NCBI GenBank assembly: GCA_964384825.1
Contig: CAYLMM010000001.1
Coordinates: 62,001 to 126,000 of the forward strand
Length of the DNA: 64,000 nucleotides
Source of the DNA: CAYLMM01 sp964384825
GTDB lineage: Bacteria; Krumholzibacteriota; Krumholzibacteriia; LZORAL124-64-63
Direction: 5' to 3'
The position numbers and the translations under genes were made by a program. The notes below the pieces were generated by a model. That model made no database searches. It was given only the letters and a program-made list of their open reading frames with translations, and was not told where the DNA came from. This document shows positions 22,700 to 31,229 of the stretch, piece by piece; within the stretch, counting starts at the first letter, position 1, and each line of letters opens with the position of its first letter.

Positions 22700-25413
22700 T
22701 CCTTGACGGGCTTGCCGTCGGCGTCTTCGCCTACGACGGCCCCGACCAGCTCGGGTTCGTCCTCGTCCAGGACTCCCGCGAGTACGGCCTCGGTATTCAG
22801 TTCTCCGTTGACCACGATCCCGGCCTCCGTCTCGTCCTCCTCGAAGTCGGAGGGCGTGTAGCCGAGAGCCGCCGGGTTCAGGGTGCGGTCCTTCTGCAGA
22901 TTGGCGATCCGAGCCCGGTACTTGCGCGCCTCGGCGGCGAAGGCCTCGGCGCAGACGGGGCAGTACTGCGAGCCCGCCCGGTCCTTGATCTCGACCAGCG
23001 CGTCGTTCAGGCTGATCGCGCGCCGGTAGGGCCGCCCCTGCAGCATGGCGTTGAGGCTGTCGACCAGCACCAGCAGCCGGGATCCGACCGGGATCTCCTC
23101 GCCCTTCAGACCGTCCGGATATCCCGAGCCGTCATAGTGCTCGTGATGGTGCAGGATGACCCGGCGCACGTCGGCCGAGGCGTCCAGCGGGGCCACCATC
23201 TCCAGGCTCCGCGAGACGTGCTGCTTGATGGTCTCCCATTCCTCGTGGATCAGCGGCGTCGTCTTGTAGAGGATGGCGTCGGGCACGCCGGACAGGCCCA
23301 GATCGTAATGCTGCAGCGCGAAGGCCAGGTTCGCCAGGTCGGCGCGCGACATCCCCATCTTCTGGGCCGCGCCGACGCAGATCTCGTGGGTGATCTCGGT
23401 CAGCCGGTCGTGGCGCGCGCGGCGGACGGCGACGCCCGTGCGCAGCGATTCGCGCAGGGACGCGTATTCGCGGTTGCGCCGCTGGTAGGCCGCGGTCCGG
23501 AAGAGCATCGTGCCCAGGCGCTCGGAAAGCGATTCGAGCAGCAGCTGGTCCCGGGCCGAGAAGGGCCGGCCGTCGAGACGGTTGTTGACGTTGACCACGC
23601 CCAGGATCTCGTCGTTGTAGCGGATCGGCACGCTCAGCAGGGAACCGGTCGCGTAGCGGTCGCGCGCCGGATCGCGTTCGACGCGGTCGTCCTGATCCAT
23701 GTCGCTGACCAGCAGGGTCTCGCCGGTCTGCCAGACCTTGCCCGCGACCCCCTGTCCGCGGCGGACGCTGGTGCGCTGGACGACTCCGTCCTCGAGGCCC
23801 ATCGCCGCCTCGATCACCAGATGCTCGAGATCGGAATCGGGCACCATCAGCGAGACGATCCGCACGCGCATCAGCTCGCCGATCCAGTGGATCAGCTTGC
23901 CGGCGAACTCCTGCGGCTCGGTGAAGGCGGGCAGCTTCTCGTTGCGGGTCGAGCGGTGGACCACGCCGTGGCGGCGGGGCAGCACGACGTTGAAACGCAT
24001 TCCGTGCGGCTGGACGCTCTCGCCCCAGATCCGGCCGCCGTGCCGCGTCACGATGTCGCGGCAGAGGGCCAGTCCGATCCCCTGGCCGCCGTGCTGGCGC
24101 GTCGAGGAGCTGTCGACCTGGTAGAAGCGGTCGAAGATGTAGGCCATCTTGTTGGCCGGAATACCCGAACCGGTATCCTCGACGCAGATCCGCACCGAGG
24201 AGATCCCGTCCATCAGCGAGAGGCGGACCTCGCCGCCCGACGGGGTGAACTTCAGGGCGTTGTCCAGCAGGTGCCGGATGAGCTGGCGGACCAGATCGGG
24301 ATCCACCGAGAGGCGGATCTCCTCGCGGTCCACCGTGACGGCGAACTTGATGCCCCTCGCCTCGGCCTGGCTGCGGCCGCTGGCCTCGATGCCGCGGGCC
24401 AGCGCCACCAGATCGGTCTGGTGCCGGTTGAGGGTCACCTGCTCGGCCTCCATGCGCGACAGATCCAGCAGGTTGTCGATGATCACCGCCAGCTTCTCGC
24501 TCTCCTGGTGGATGACCTCGAGGAACTCGGTCGAGGTGTCGCCGTCCAGATGGCCCCGGCAGAGGGCCTCGGTGTAGGCCTTGATCGAGGTCAGCGGGGT
24601 GCGCAGCTCGTGGCTGACGTTGGCCACGAAATCGCTCTTCATGTCGTTGAGCTGCTGCGACTGCTTGGCGGCGCGCGAAAGCTCGGCGTTCTGCTCGTGC
24701 AGCTGGGCGTTGAGCTCGGCCGACGAGATGGCCGTGGCGGCCTGGCTGGCGAAGAGCTCGAGCTGGCGGATGACCTCGAGCGAAGGGATCTTGCGGTCGA
24801 TCGGATCGTCGACGCTGAGATAGCCCACCACTTCGCCGTCGAGCGAGGTCAGGGGCACGATCAGCATGTCCTGCTCGGTCCATTCACCCTCGTCGCGTTC
24901 GCCCAGGTCGGGCTCGTAGGCGCCCTGCGCCGCCTCTTCCCATTCCTCGTCCAGGTGGGTGACCAGGTAACTGTCCGACACGCGGCATCTGGGCGGCGTG
25001 ATCCTCTGGAAATCCTCCTGGGTGACCGGTTTGCCGGCCAGGTGGATCTGGCCCTCCTCGTCGATCCCCGCGAAGGCGCGGGCCTCGAAGATGCCGGTCT
25101 TGGGGTCGAAGATGCGCAGCAGCACCATGCGGAAACCCAGCGATTGCCTCACCTCGTCCACGATGTCGTCCAGAAGCTGGCTCGTGCTCCGGGTGGCGTG
25201 GATCCGGGCGGCGATCTGCAGCAGCCGTTCGAGATTCGAGGCGCGTTTCCGGCGCCGCGATTCGTCCCGCTTGATCTCGGACCGCTCCCGGCGCCAGCGC
25301 AGGATCATGATTCCGGCGCCCGCCAGCAGCGCGAGCGAGGCCAGCAATCCCTGTTCGGCATAGGGGATCCCGATGGCTGCGGGCATCCCGGCGATGATGG
25401 TGGCTACGAACAT
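22696..25413 (-). CDS. Hybrid signalling protein GAF-HisKA-HATPase-GAF-HD-GYP
   Basis: A 905-residue protein joining a histidine kinase to a c-di-GMP phosphodiesterase-like domain. Order: one membrane segment (about 22-40), GAF (65-235), HisKA with SHELRTPLTS (His268), HATPase (LLDNALKFTP, EDTGSGIP, GGQGIGLAL; to 480), second GAF (500-640), HD-GYP (685-830), acidic tail. The HD-GYP part keeps His732, HHEHYDGSGYP (756-766) and Asp785, but the HD dyad reads Tyr703-Asp704 with its Lys replaced by Leu, and Asp788 is Asn. Catalysis by the standard metal site is therefore doubtful. It lies between two CheY-like genes and near a GGDDF regulator, so a c-di-GMP circuit is likely. Confidence 0.9.
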   Translation of the reverse strand: MFVATIIAGMPAAIGIPYAEQGLLASLALLAGAGIMILRWRRERSEIKRDESRRRKRASNLERLLQIAARIHATRSTSQLLDDIVDEVRQSLGFRMVLLRIFDPKTGIFEARAFAGIDEEGQIHLAGKPVTQEDFQRITPPRCRVSDSYLVTHLDEEWEEAAQGAYEPDLGERDEGEWTEQDMLIVPLTSLDGEVVGYLSVDDPIDRKIPSLEVIRQLELFASQAATAISSAELNAQLHEQNAELSRAAKQSQQLNDMKSDFVANVSHELRTPLTSIKAYTEALCRGHLDGDTSTEFLEVIHQESEKLAVIIDNLLDLSRMEAEQVTLNRHQTDLVALARGIEASGRSQAEARGIKFAVTVDREEIRLSVDPDLVRQLIRHLLDNALKFTPSGGEVRLSLMDGISSVRICVEDTGSGIPANKMAYIFDRFYQVDSSSTRQHGGQGIGLALCRDIVTRHGGRIWGESVQPHGMRFNVVLPRRHGVVHRSTRNEKLPAFTEPQEFAGKLIHWIGELMRVRIVSLMVPDSDLEHLVIEAAMGLEDGVVQRTSVRRGQGVAGKVWQTGETLLVSDMDQDDRVERDPARDRYATGSLLSVPIRYNDEILGVVNVNNRLDGRPFSARDQLLLESLSERLGTMLFRTAAYQRRNREYASLRESLRTGVAVRRARHDRLTEITHEICVGAAQKMGMSRADLANLAFALQHYDLGLSGVPDAILYKTTPLIHEEWETIKQHVSRSLEMVAPLDASADVRRVILHHHEHYDGSGYPDGLKGEEIPVGSRLLVLVDSLNAMLQGRPYRRAISLNDALVEIKDRAGSQYCPVCAEAFAAEARKYRARIANLQKDRTLNPAALGYTPSDFEEDETEAGIVVNGELNTEAVLAGVLDEDEPELVGAVVGEDADGKPVKE

Positions 25414-25431
25414 CGTTCTCCGCCTTGCTTT

Positions 25432-25818
25432 CTAATGCAGTCCCGTTCTCACCTCGAGCAGTTCCCGGACCTGCTCGACCAGGTGGGATATGACGAACGG
25501 CTTCGTGACGTACAGATCGGCCCCGGCCTTGCGCATGTCCTCCCGCACGGAATGATCCGCCCGGGCGGAAAGCGCGATGATCAGGGTGTCGGCGTAGTCC
25601 CGGTTCCAGCGGATCAGCCGGGTGGCGTCGATGCCGTCCAGCTTCGGCATCATCACGTCCATGATGATGACGTCCGGCAGGAAGGTCGCGACCTTGTTCA
25701 TGCAGTCGATTCCGTCGCCTGCCGACGCGACGACGAATCCCTCGTCCCTGAATGTCCGGACGAGCAGCGAAACCAGCGGCCTCTCGTCCTCGACGACCAG
25801 AACGCGAATCTTCTCCAT
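25432..25818 (-). CDS. CheY-like single-domain response regulator
   Basis: A 128-residue receiver: VVEDERPLVS acidic pair, phosphoacceptor in IMDVMMPKLDGID, ALSARA, Lys in VTKPFVISHL. Start at the ATG at 25818 with AGGAGCAGG directly upstream. It is 18 nt ahead of the hybrid kinase gene and 11 nt behind the GGDDF regulator gene, so it belongs to one signalling operon. Two stand-alone receivers flank the kinase, suggesting branching of its output. Confidence 0.92.
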   Translation of the reverse strand: MEKIRVLVVEDERPLVSLLVRTFRDEGFVVASAGDGIDCMNKVATFLPDVIIMDVMMPKLDGIDATRLIRWNRDYADTLIIALSARADHSVREDMRKAGADLYVTKPFVISHLVEQVRELLEVRTGLH

Positions 25819-25829
25819 CCTGCTCCTGT

Positions 25830-26822
25830 CTAGACGGCGCAATTGCCCTTGTCCGGGTCCACGGCGCCCGTCGGCTGCTGGCCCTGGACCTGGCTGCGGC
25901 GGTCATGGACGACAACGCTGCCGGCGAGGGACTTGCCGTATTTCTTGAGTTCCGCCATGACCGCGTTGATGCTGCCGACGTGTCCGAAGCGGCCCGCGGT
26001 GTCGATGATCACCGCGATGGTCACCGAGACCGGGGGGAACTTCTTCAGCGAATCCGCGCGGTCGGGGATCTCGATGTAGCCGCGCTCCCAGTCCTCGGGT
26101 TCGTAGAGGAAGCGGATGCTCTCGTCGAACCTGTTCTTCATGGTCTCGGCCAGTTCCATCGCCTCGTCCTCCGAGACGATGACCACGAAATCGTCGCCGC
26201 CGACGTGCCCCACGAAGGATTCGGCGGAGTCCCGTTCCTCGACCACCGCGGCGATGCATTCGGCCAGCAACGCGATGACCCTGTCGCCGCGGGAATATCC
26301 GTAGTAGTCGTTGTAGGCCTTGAAGTTGTCGAGATCCAGGTAGAGGTATCCGAAGGATTCCCCGTCCTCCAGACGCTTCTCAAGCTCCCTTGTGATGGCG
26401 CGGTTGCCGGGCAGGCCGGTCAAGGGGTTGGCGTCGCGCTGGCTGCGGCTCAGCTGCAGCATGTTGCGCACCCGGAGCATCAGCTCGTCGGGAACGAAGG
26501 GCTTGGTCAGGTAGTCGTTGGCCCCCTCCTGGAGACCGCGGACCCGCTGCGGGGTGTCGCCGCGTGCGGTGAGCATGATCACCGGCAGCGTCCTGGTCCG
26601 AATCTGGCCGCGGATGCGCTCGAGGACCGAGAATCCGTCCAGTCCGGGCATCATGACATCCAGCATCACCAGGTCGGGGTCGTTGGTCTTGAGCCACTCC
26701 AGGGCTTCCTCGCCGTCCTGGGCGACCTGCACCCTAAATCCTTCTTTTTCAAGCATATAACTTAGGATTGTACGGATCGGCGGTTCGTCGTCGACGATCA
26801 GGATCAGCTCGCCATCGAACAT
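25830..26822 (-). CDS. Response regulator with GGDEF-type (GGDDF) domain
   Basis: A 330-residue protein: receiver (3-122; Asp10/Asp11, phosphoacceptor Asp55, Lys in YLTKPFVPDE) fused to a diguanylate cyclase-like domain (130-315). NPLTGLPGN and YLDLDNFKAYNDYYGYSRGD (substrate and metal region) are intact. The signature is GHVGGDDFVV (208-212), with Asp in place of the usual catalytic Glu. Such GGDDF proteins form a recognisable subgroup whose activity varies. Start at the ATG at 26822, with GGAG 6 nt ahead. First gene of a four-gene operon with a sigma-54-like site upstream. Confidence 0.88.
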   Translation of the reverse strand: MFDGELILIVDDEPPIRTILSYMLEKEGFRVQVAQDGEEALEWLKTNDPDLVMLDVMMPGLDGFSVLERIRGQIRTRTLPVIMLTARGDTPQRVRGLQEGANDYLTKPFVPDELMLRVRNMLQLSRSQRDANPLTGLPGNRAITRELEKRLEDGESFGYLYLDLDNFKAYNDYYGYSRGDRVIALLAECIAAVVEERDSAESFVGHVGGDDFVVIVSEDEAMELAETMKNRFDESIRFLYEPEDWERGYIEIPDRADSLKKFPPVSVTIAVIIDTAGRFGHVGSINAVMAELKKYGKSLAGSVVVHDRRSQVQGQQPTGAVDPDKGNCAV

Positions 26823-26882
26823 TGCGGTCTCCATGCATTGTGAGACATACCGAGCCGGAATGACCCCGGCGCGGCGCCAACT

Positions 26883-26898
26883 TGCAATCCCCATGCCA
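26883..26898 (-). promoter_or_regulatory. Putative sigma-54 (-24/-12) promoter of the signalling operon
   Basis: Minus strand: TGGCATG-GGG-ATTGCA, matching TGGCACG-N4-TTGCA, with the GG and GC dinucleotides exactly 10 nt apart. It lies about 60 nt before the GGDDF-regulator start. No bacterial enhancer-binding protein gene is in the window. Supported by motif and position only. Confidence 0.45.
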
Positions 26899-26950
26899 TG
26901 TACGGAACGATGAGATACGGTGAGGAACGACGGGAAGGCGATTCCGGGGA

Positions 26951-27961
26951 TCAGCGCCAGGAAGCGATGGGACGGCGCGCGAAGCTGTCCAGGGACAAGG
27001 CGTCGCGGCATCCGGCGGCCAGCCGCGCCCAGCCGGCGTAGGCGATCATGGCCGCGTTGTCGGTGCAGTATGCGATTTCCGGCGGGCGGAAGTGCACGCC
27101 CAGCCGGTCGGCGACCGCGGCGGTCCGGGACCGCAGGAAGCTGTTGGCCGCCACGCCGCCGGCCAGATAGACCGCGCGCACCCGGTGCTTGCGGGCCGCC
27201 TGCTCAAGCCGGGTGGTCAGGACATCGGCCACCGCCTCGTTCAGTTCGAGGGCGACGTCGGCAACGTCCTGCGGATCGAAGGGGCGGGACAGCTGCTCGA
27301 CCTGCAGGCGCACGGCCGTCTTCAGGCCGCTGAAGCTGAAGACCACCCGCGGATCGCGGATCAGAGGACGGGGGAAATGGAAGCGTCCGGGTCGGCCGTC
27401 GGCCGCCAGCCGGTCCAGGACCGGCCCGCCGGGATACGGCAGGCCGAGGATCTGGGCGGACTTGTCGAAGGCCTCGCCGGCCGCGTCGTCCAGGGTGCCG
27501 CCGAGCCGTTCGTAGCGGCCCACCTCGCTCATCAGGACGACCTCGCTGTGGCCGCCGGAAACCACCAGCACCGCCGCGGGGAAGATCATCTCGCCGCTCA
27601 GGGCGTTGGCCAGGATATGACCCTCGATGTGATGGACGCCGGCCATCGGGATGTCCGCCGCGAAGCAGATCGCCTTGGCGGTCGACAATCCCACCAGCAG
27701 GGCGCCGATCAGGCCCGGGCCCGCGGTCACGCCCACCCCGTCGAGATCCCGGATGCCCATGCCGCGCCTTTCGAGCATGACGTCGACCAGAGGCAGCAGG
27801 TTCACCAGATGGGCGCGCGAAGCGAGCTCGGGCACCACGCCGCCGAAATGGGCGTGCAGATCGATCTGGCTGGAAACCAGGTTCTCGAGGATGCCCCGTT
27901 CGGAGTCGTAGAGGGCGACCGAAGTGTCGTCGCAGGATGTCTCGATGCCCAGGACCTTCAA
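26951..27961 (-). CDS. tsaD: tRNA N6-threonylcarbamoyladenosine transferase TsaD
   Basis: A 336-residue TsaD that transfers threonylcarbamoyl from its AMP carrier to A37 of ANN-decoding tRNAs. Visible: the opening LGIETSCDDTSVALYD, metal-binding HHIEGHILAN, VSGGHSEVVLM and C-terminal AGGVAANSFLR with CTDNAAMIAYAG. Start is a TTG at 27961 that overlaps the stop of the upstream gene as TTGA and has GGAGG 7 nt before it; no in-frame ATG fits. Its partners tsaB and tsaE are not in the window. Confidence 0.95.
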   Translation of the reverse strand: MKVLGIETSCDDTSVALYDSERGILENLVSSQIDLHAHFGGVVPELASRAHLVNLLPLVDVMLERRGMGIRDLDGVGVTAGPGLIGALLVGLSTAKAICFAADIPMAGVHHIEGHILANALSGEMIFPAAVLVVSGGHSEVVLMSEVGRYERLGGTLDDAAGEAFDKSAQILGLPYPGGPVLDRLAADGRPGRFHFPRPLIRDPRVVFSFSGLKTAVRLQVEQLSRPFDPQDVADVALELNEAVADVLTTRLEQAARKHRVRAVYLAGGVAANSFLRSRTAAVADRLGVHFRPPEIAYCTDNAAMIAYAGWARLAAGCRDALSLDSFARRPIASWR

Positions 27962-29532
27962 CAGACGCCTCCGGGAACGAGGTGGGCCTCGATCTCGGCG
28001 AAGGCCTCGCCGAGGCGGCGGGCCACGTCGCCGGCCCGGACCACGCGGCGAGAGCCCAGATCCGAGGCGGCCAGGCATCCGGCCCGGCCGTGCAGGCGGC
28101 AGCCGAGCAGGGCGGCGTCGCGCGCCGAGCACCCCTGACCCAGCAGGCCGCCGATCAGTCCGGTCAGCACGTCGCCGGTCCCCCCGTGGGCCAGCGCGTC
28201 GTGGCCGCAGGGGTTGATGGTCGCCGAACCGTCGGGAAGGCCGATCACCGTGGGCGATCCCTTCGAGACCAGGGTCGCTCCCCAGCGGGCCGCCAGTTCG
28301 GGCACGATTTCCAGGCGGCGTTCGGCCAGGACGGCGGTGTCCATGTCGGCCAGGCGCGCCAGCTCGCCCGCGTGGGGCGTGAGAACGACATGTTCGGAAG
28401 CGAATTCCGGTTCGCGGCCGAGCCTGGCGAAGGCCGAGATGGCGTCGGCGTCGACGACCACCGGCAGCGAGACCTCGGCCAGCAGATCGGCGACGAAGGC
28501 GTCGGTCCGGGGATCCGAGCCCATGCCCGGTCCCACCGCCAGGGCGGATTCCCGGGTCAGCAACGCGGCGCGCGCCTCGCGGTCGAGCGGGATCAATCCC
28601 CCCTCCTCGCCGGTCGGCAGGGCGATCTGCGGCGCTTCGGGCAAGGCGGCCAGAACCGCCGTGGAATGCACGTCCGGCACGGCCATGGTGACCAGGCCGA
28701 CGCCCGAAGCCAGGGCTCCCATCCCGGCCAGGATCGCGGCGCCGCCGTAACGGCGGGATCCGGCCAGCACCAGGGTCGTGCCGCAATTGTACTTGTGCGC
28801 GTCGGTGGGACGCGGCGGCAGCAGGTCGGCGTAATCGGCCGGCAGCAGGAATTCGATGCGGTCGGTGTGACGCTCGCAGGCCTCGATCGGGAACCCGATG
28901 TCGACGACCGAGAGGTCGCCCGTGAAATCGCGGCCCGGCGGCAGCAGCAGGCCGAGCTTCGGCAGTCCGACGGTGATCGTGACGTCGGCCTTCACGGCGA
29001 TCGGATCGACGTCGCCGGTGTTGCCCGAGACACCGGACGGGATGTCGATGCTGACCACCGGCGCGGGACCGGCGTTGAAGACCCGGAAGAGCTCGGCGTG
29101 ATGATCGCGCACCGGCGGCTGGATGCCGGTGCCGAAAACGGCGTCGACGACCAGATCGGATTCCTCGCAGAACGATTCCCAGACCGGCGCCCACTGGTCG
29201 CGGGGCGGGATCACCACGTCGACCCCGCCGGGCAGGCGCTCGTGGTTGATGCGGCCCTCGTCCGACAGGCCGCCGGGTTCGGCCAGGAGCATGACGCTGA
29301 CCGTGTAGCCCAGGCCGTCGAGCAACCGGGCCACGACCAGGCCGTCGCCGCCGTTGTTGCCCTTGCCGCAGCAGATCGCGACGCGGGCCGGCGGCTCGAG
29401 GCCGGGATGCAGGCGGATCAGCTCCCAGGTGATCTCGCGGCCGGCGGTCTCCATCAGGTCCAGACCCGGTACGCCGCCGTCGATGGTCTCGCGGTCGATG
29501 GCGCCCATCTGCTTGGCTGTGGCTACTCGCAT
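27958..29532 (-). CDS. nnr: Bifunctional NAD(P)H-hydrate repair enzyme
   Basis: A 524-residue fusion. The N-terminal YjeF_N-type epimerase (1-215; CGKGNNGGDGLVVARLL, SIDIPSGVSGNTGD) interconverts damaged NAD(P)HX epimers. The C-terminal ADP-dependent dehydratase (225-524; GPGMGSDPRTD, LTPHAGELARL, HGGTGDVLTGLIGGLL) restores NAD(P)H. The domain order and size are standard for the bacterial bifunctional enzyme. It starts at the ATG at 29532, overlapping the HAD gene by 10 nt with AGGGGG upstream, and its stop is coupled to tsaD. Also known as NnrD/NnrE or YjeF. Confidence 0.94.
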   Translation of the reverse strand: MRVATAKQMGAIDRETIDGGVPGLDLMETAGREITWELIRLHPGLEPPARVAICCGKGNNGGDGLVVARLLDGLGYTVSVMLLAEPGGLSDEGRINHERLPGGVDVVIPPRDQWAPVWESFCEESDLVVDAVFGTGIQPPVRDHHAELFRVFNAGPAPVVSIDIPSGVSGNTGDVDPIAVKADVTITVGLPKLGLLLPPGRDFTGDLSVVDIGFPIEACERHTDRIEFLLPADYADLLPPRPTDAHKYNCGTTLVLAGSRRYGGAAILAGMGALASGVGLVTMAVPDVHSTAVLAALPEAPQIALPTGEEGGLIPLDREARAALLTRESALAVGPGMGSDPRTDAFVADLLAEVSLPVVVDADAISAFARLGREPEFASEHVVLTPHAGELARLADMDTAVLAERRLEIVPELAARWGATLVSKGSPTVIGLPDGSATINPCGHDALAHGGTGDVLTGLIGGLLGQGCSARDAALLGCRLHGRAGCLAASDLGSRRVVRAGDVARRLGEAFAEIEAHLVPGGVC

Positions 29533-30275
29533 GGCTTCGCGACCCCCTTGTCTCCGTTGAGGCGATCCAGGACATCCAGCAGCTGCAGCAGATCGTCGAT
29601 CTCGAATTCCGCGCCGGAATCTCCGTCGGCGCGATCGCGGTCGGCCGATTCGTAGGTATCGCCGTAGCGCGCGTAGACGGTGTGCAGGCCCGCGCCCGCC
29701 CCGCCGACGATGTCGCGTTCGGGCCAATCGCCCACCATCACCGCCTGGTCGGGGCGGACATCGAGACGCTCGAGCACCATCCGGAACGGCACCGGGCTGG
29801 GCTTCGAAGCGCCGGTGTCGTCGCGGGTCAGGACCACGTCGAAGACATGGTGGAGGCGCAGATTGCAGAGCCGCAGCCAGGCCTCGAAGCGGGGGGCGTC
29901 GCTGACCACGGCCAGCTTGTACCCTTCCTTCAGGAGGCGGTTCAGCGTCAGGGTGACGTGGGGGTAGGGCAGCAGGGACGCCTCGCGGGCACGGCGGTAG
30001 GCGATCACCGCGGCGGCCAGGATCTTGTCGTCGACCCGGCCGAGCTGCTCGTCGAGGAAGATGTTGAACACCCTCTGGTGCTCGATCCCCTTGTCCTGGT
30101 AGATCTCGTAGATCCGCTCGGTGACGTCGGCGGGGCTCAGGCAGAGCCCGGCGTCGATCATGGCGTCGGCGGCGGCGACGATGGCGTTGCGTTTGACCTG
30201 CATGAAGTCGGTCAGCGTGTTGTCGAGATCGAAGACCACGGCCTCGATCGTCCGTTCCGCGATATGTTTCGGCAT
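29523..30275 (-). CDS. HAD-family hydrolase (phosphatase)
   Basis: A 250-residue HAD phosphatase with all four motifs: VVFDLDNTLTDFM (nucleophile and acid Asp), VVSDAPRFEAW, Lys in GASKPSPVPF, and MVGDWPERDIVGG. The alpha-helical cap (about 30-105) places it with the phosphoglycolate-phosphatase/YjjG-like group; substrate unknown. Start at the ATG at 30275, with GGGAGG 8 nt upstream. It heads the HAD-nnr-tsaD operon and is divergent from the CPBP gene, with a good sigma-70-like promoter between. Confidence 0.92.
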   Translation of the reverse strand: MPKHIAERTIEAVVFDLDNTLTDFMQVKRNAIVAAADAMIDAGLCLSPADVTERIYEIYQDKGIEHQRVFNIFLDEQLGRVDDKILAAAVIAYRRAREASLLPYPHVTLTLNRLLKEGYKLAVVSDAPRFEAWLRLCNLRLHHVFDVVLTRDDTGASKPSPVPFRMVLERLDVRPDQAVMVGDWPERDIVGGAGAGLHTVYARYGDTYESADRDRADGDSGAEFEIDDLLQLLDVLDRLNGDKGVAKPCE

Positions 30276-30315
30276 CCGGAATCCTCCCCCCGGTCGCCCG
30301 ACCGGTTCGTTGGGC

Positions 30316-30344
30316 ATAGTAAGCGTTGCCGGCGGTCATGCCAA
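30316..30344 (-). promoter_or_regulatory. Candidate sigma-70-type promoter of the HAD-nnr-tsaD operon
   Basis: Minus strand: TTGGCA (30339-30344), 17-nt spacer, TACTAT (30316-30321). The predicted start near 30309 leaves a leader of about 35 nt. The -35 matches 5 of 6, spacing is ideal, and the position is the only gap upstream of this operon. Confidence 0.5.
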
Positions 30345-30419
30345 GGTCGGCGCTGGACAGCGGACGGCCGCTTTGCTAGAGAAGGGGGACCATTCACCCC
30401 ATCGAAGGAACCGCGCCCC

Positions 30420-31223
30420 GTGGAAAACGAATCTCCCGCCCCCCGCAAGCCGCGCCGGTCTCCGACGATCCCCGAGTCCTGGAGCACGACGCGGATCATC
30501 CTGCTGTCGCTGGCTCTGCTCGGGATCTACGTGATCGGGCAGACGCTCGCCTTCGGATTCCTCGGACACATGTTCGCGGCGGTGGCCTGCGGCGGGCTGC
30601 TGGCCCTGGCCGCGGCCACGGCCGTTTCGCTCGGACGCGGCCTCTCGCCGGCGCGGGACTTCGGATTCGCATCGCCGGGGCTGATGCAGGCCGCGGCCGC
30701 AACGGTGGTCGCCCTGGCCGCGACGGCGCCCAGTTCGCTGCTGGCCGGCTGGTCCACCCGCATCCACCCCCCCGGGCCGGAATGGATCGAACTGTTCAAC
30801 CGGCATCTGCCCCACGGCGCGCGGGATGTCGCGATCGCCTGCTTCGCCGCGATCGTGGTGGTGCCGCTGATCGAGGAGCTGATCTTCCGGGGGCTGCTCT
30901 ACCGGGCCTGCCGGCGGCATTGGGGGGTCTTCGCCGCCGCCGCGGTCTCGGCCCTGGTCTTCGCCCTGGTCCACGGCGAACCGTGGTACCTCTTCGGCCT
31001 GGTGGGGATCGGGACCGTCTTGGCTTTGGTCTACGAATTCTCCGGTTCGCTCGTGCTGGCGGTATGGACCCACGCCGTCTACAACGCCTTTTCCCTGGCG
31101 ATGATCCTGCGCGAGGGCGGCATCGGCACGGAGCCGCAGACCGAGGATCCGTCGCTGCTGCTGGTCCTGCCCTCGCTGGCGCTGCTTGCCGTCGCCCTGC
31201 TCGCGCTGCGCCGCCGGAGCTGA
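30420..31223 (+). CDS. CPBP-family intramembrane metalloprotease
   Basis: A 267-residue membrane protein with about seven hydrophobic segments and the CPBP (CAAX protease and bacteriocin-processing/Abi) signature: EELIFRGLLYR, then FALVHGEPWY and WTHAVYNAF, giving the EE and two His residues of the glutamate/metal site. Substrates of bacterial members are mostly unknown. The start is a GTG at 30420 with AAGGAA 11 nt upstream; no better in-frame ATG exists before the first membrane segment. It stands alone and converges on the DUF4159-group operon with only 6 nt between stops. Confidence 0.88.
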   Translation: MENESPAPRKPRRSPTIPESWSTTRIILLSLALLGIYVIGQTLAFGFLGHMFAAVACGGLLALAAATAVSLGRGLSPARDFGFASPGLMQAAAATVVALAATAPSSLLAGWSTRIHPPGPEWIELFNRHLPHGARDVAIACFAAIVVVPLIEELIFRGLLYRACRRHWGVFAAAAVSALVFALVHGEPWYLFGLVGIGTVLALVYEFSGSLVLAVWTHAVYNAFSLAMILREGGIGTEPQTEDPSLLLVLPSLALLAVALLALRRRS

Positions 31224-31229
31224 CCGGCC

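Noticed and set aside
22693..25833. Plus-strand open frame of more than 1,000 codons
   Set aside because: It is the exact antisense of the hybrid kinase and its neighbour, which have clear domains. GC-rich DNA routinely leaves such antisense frames open, and the product is low-complexity and family-less.
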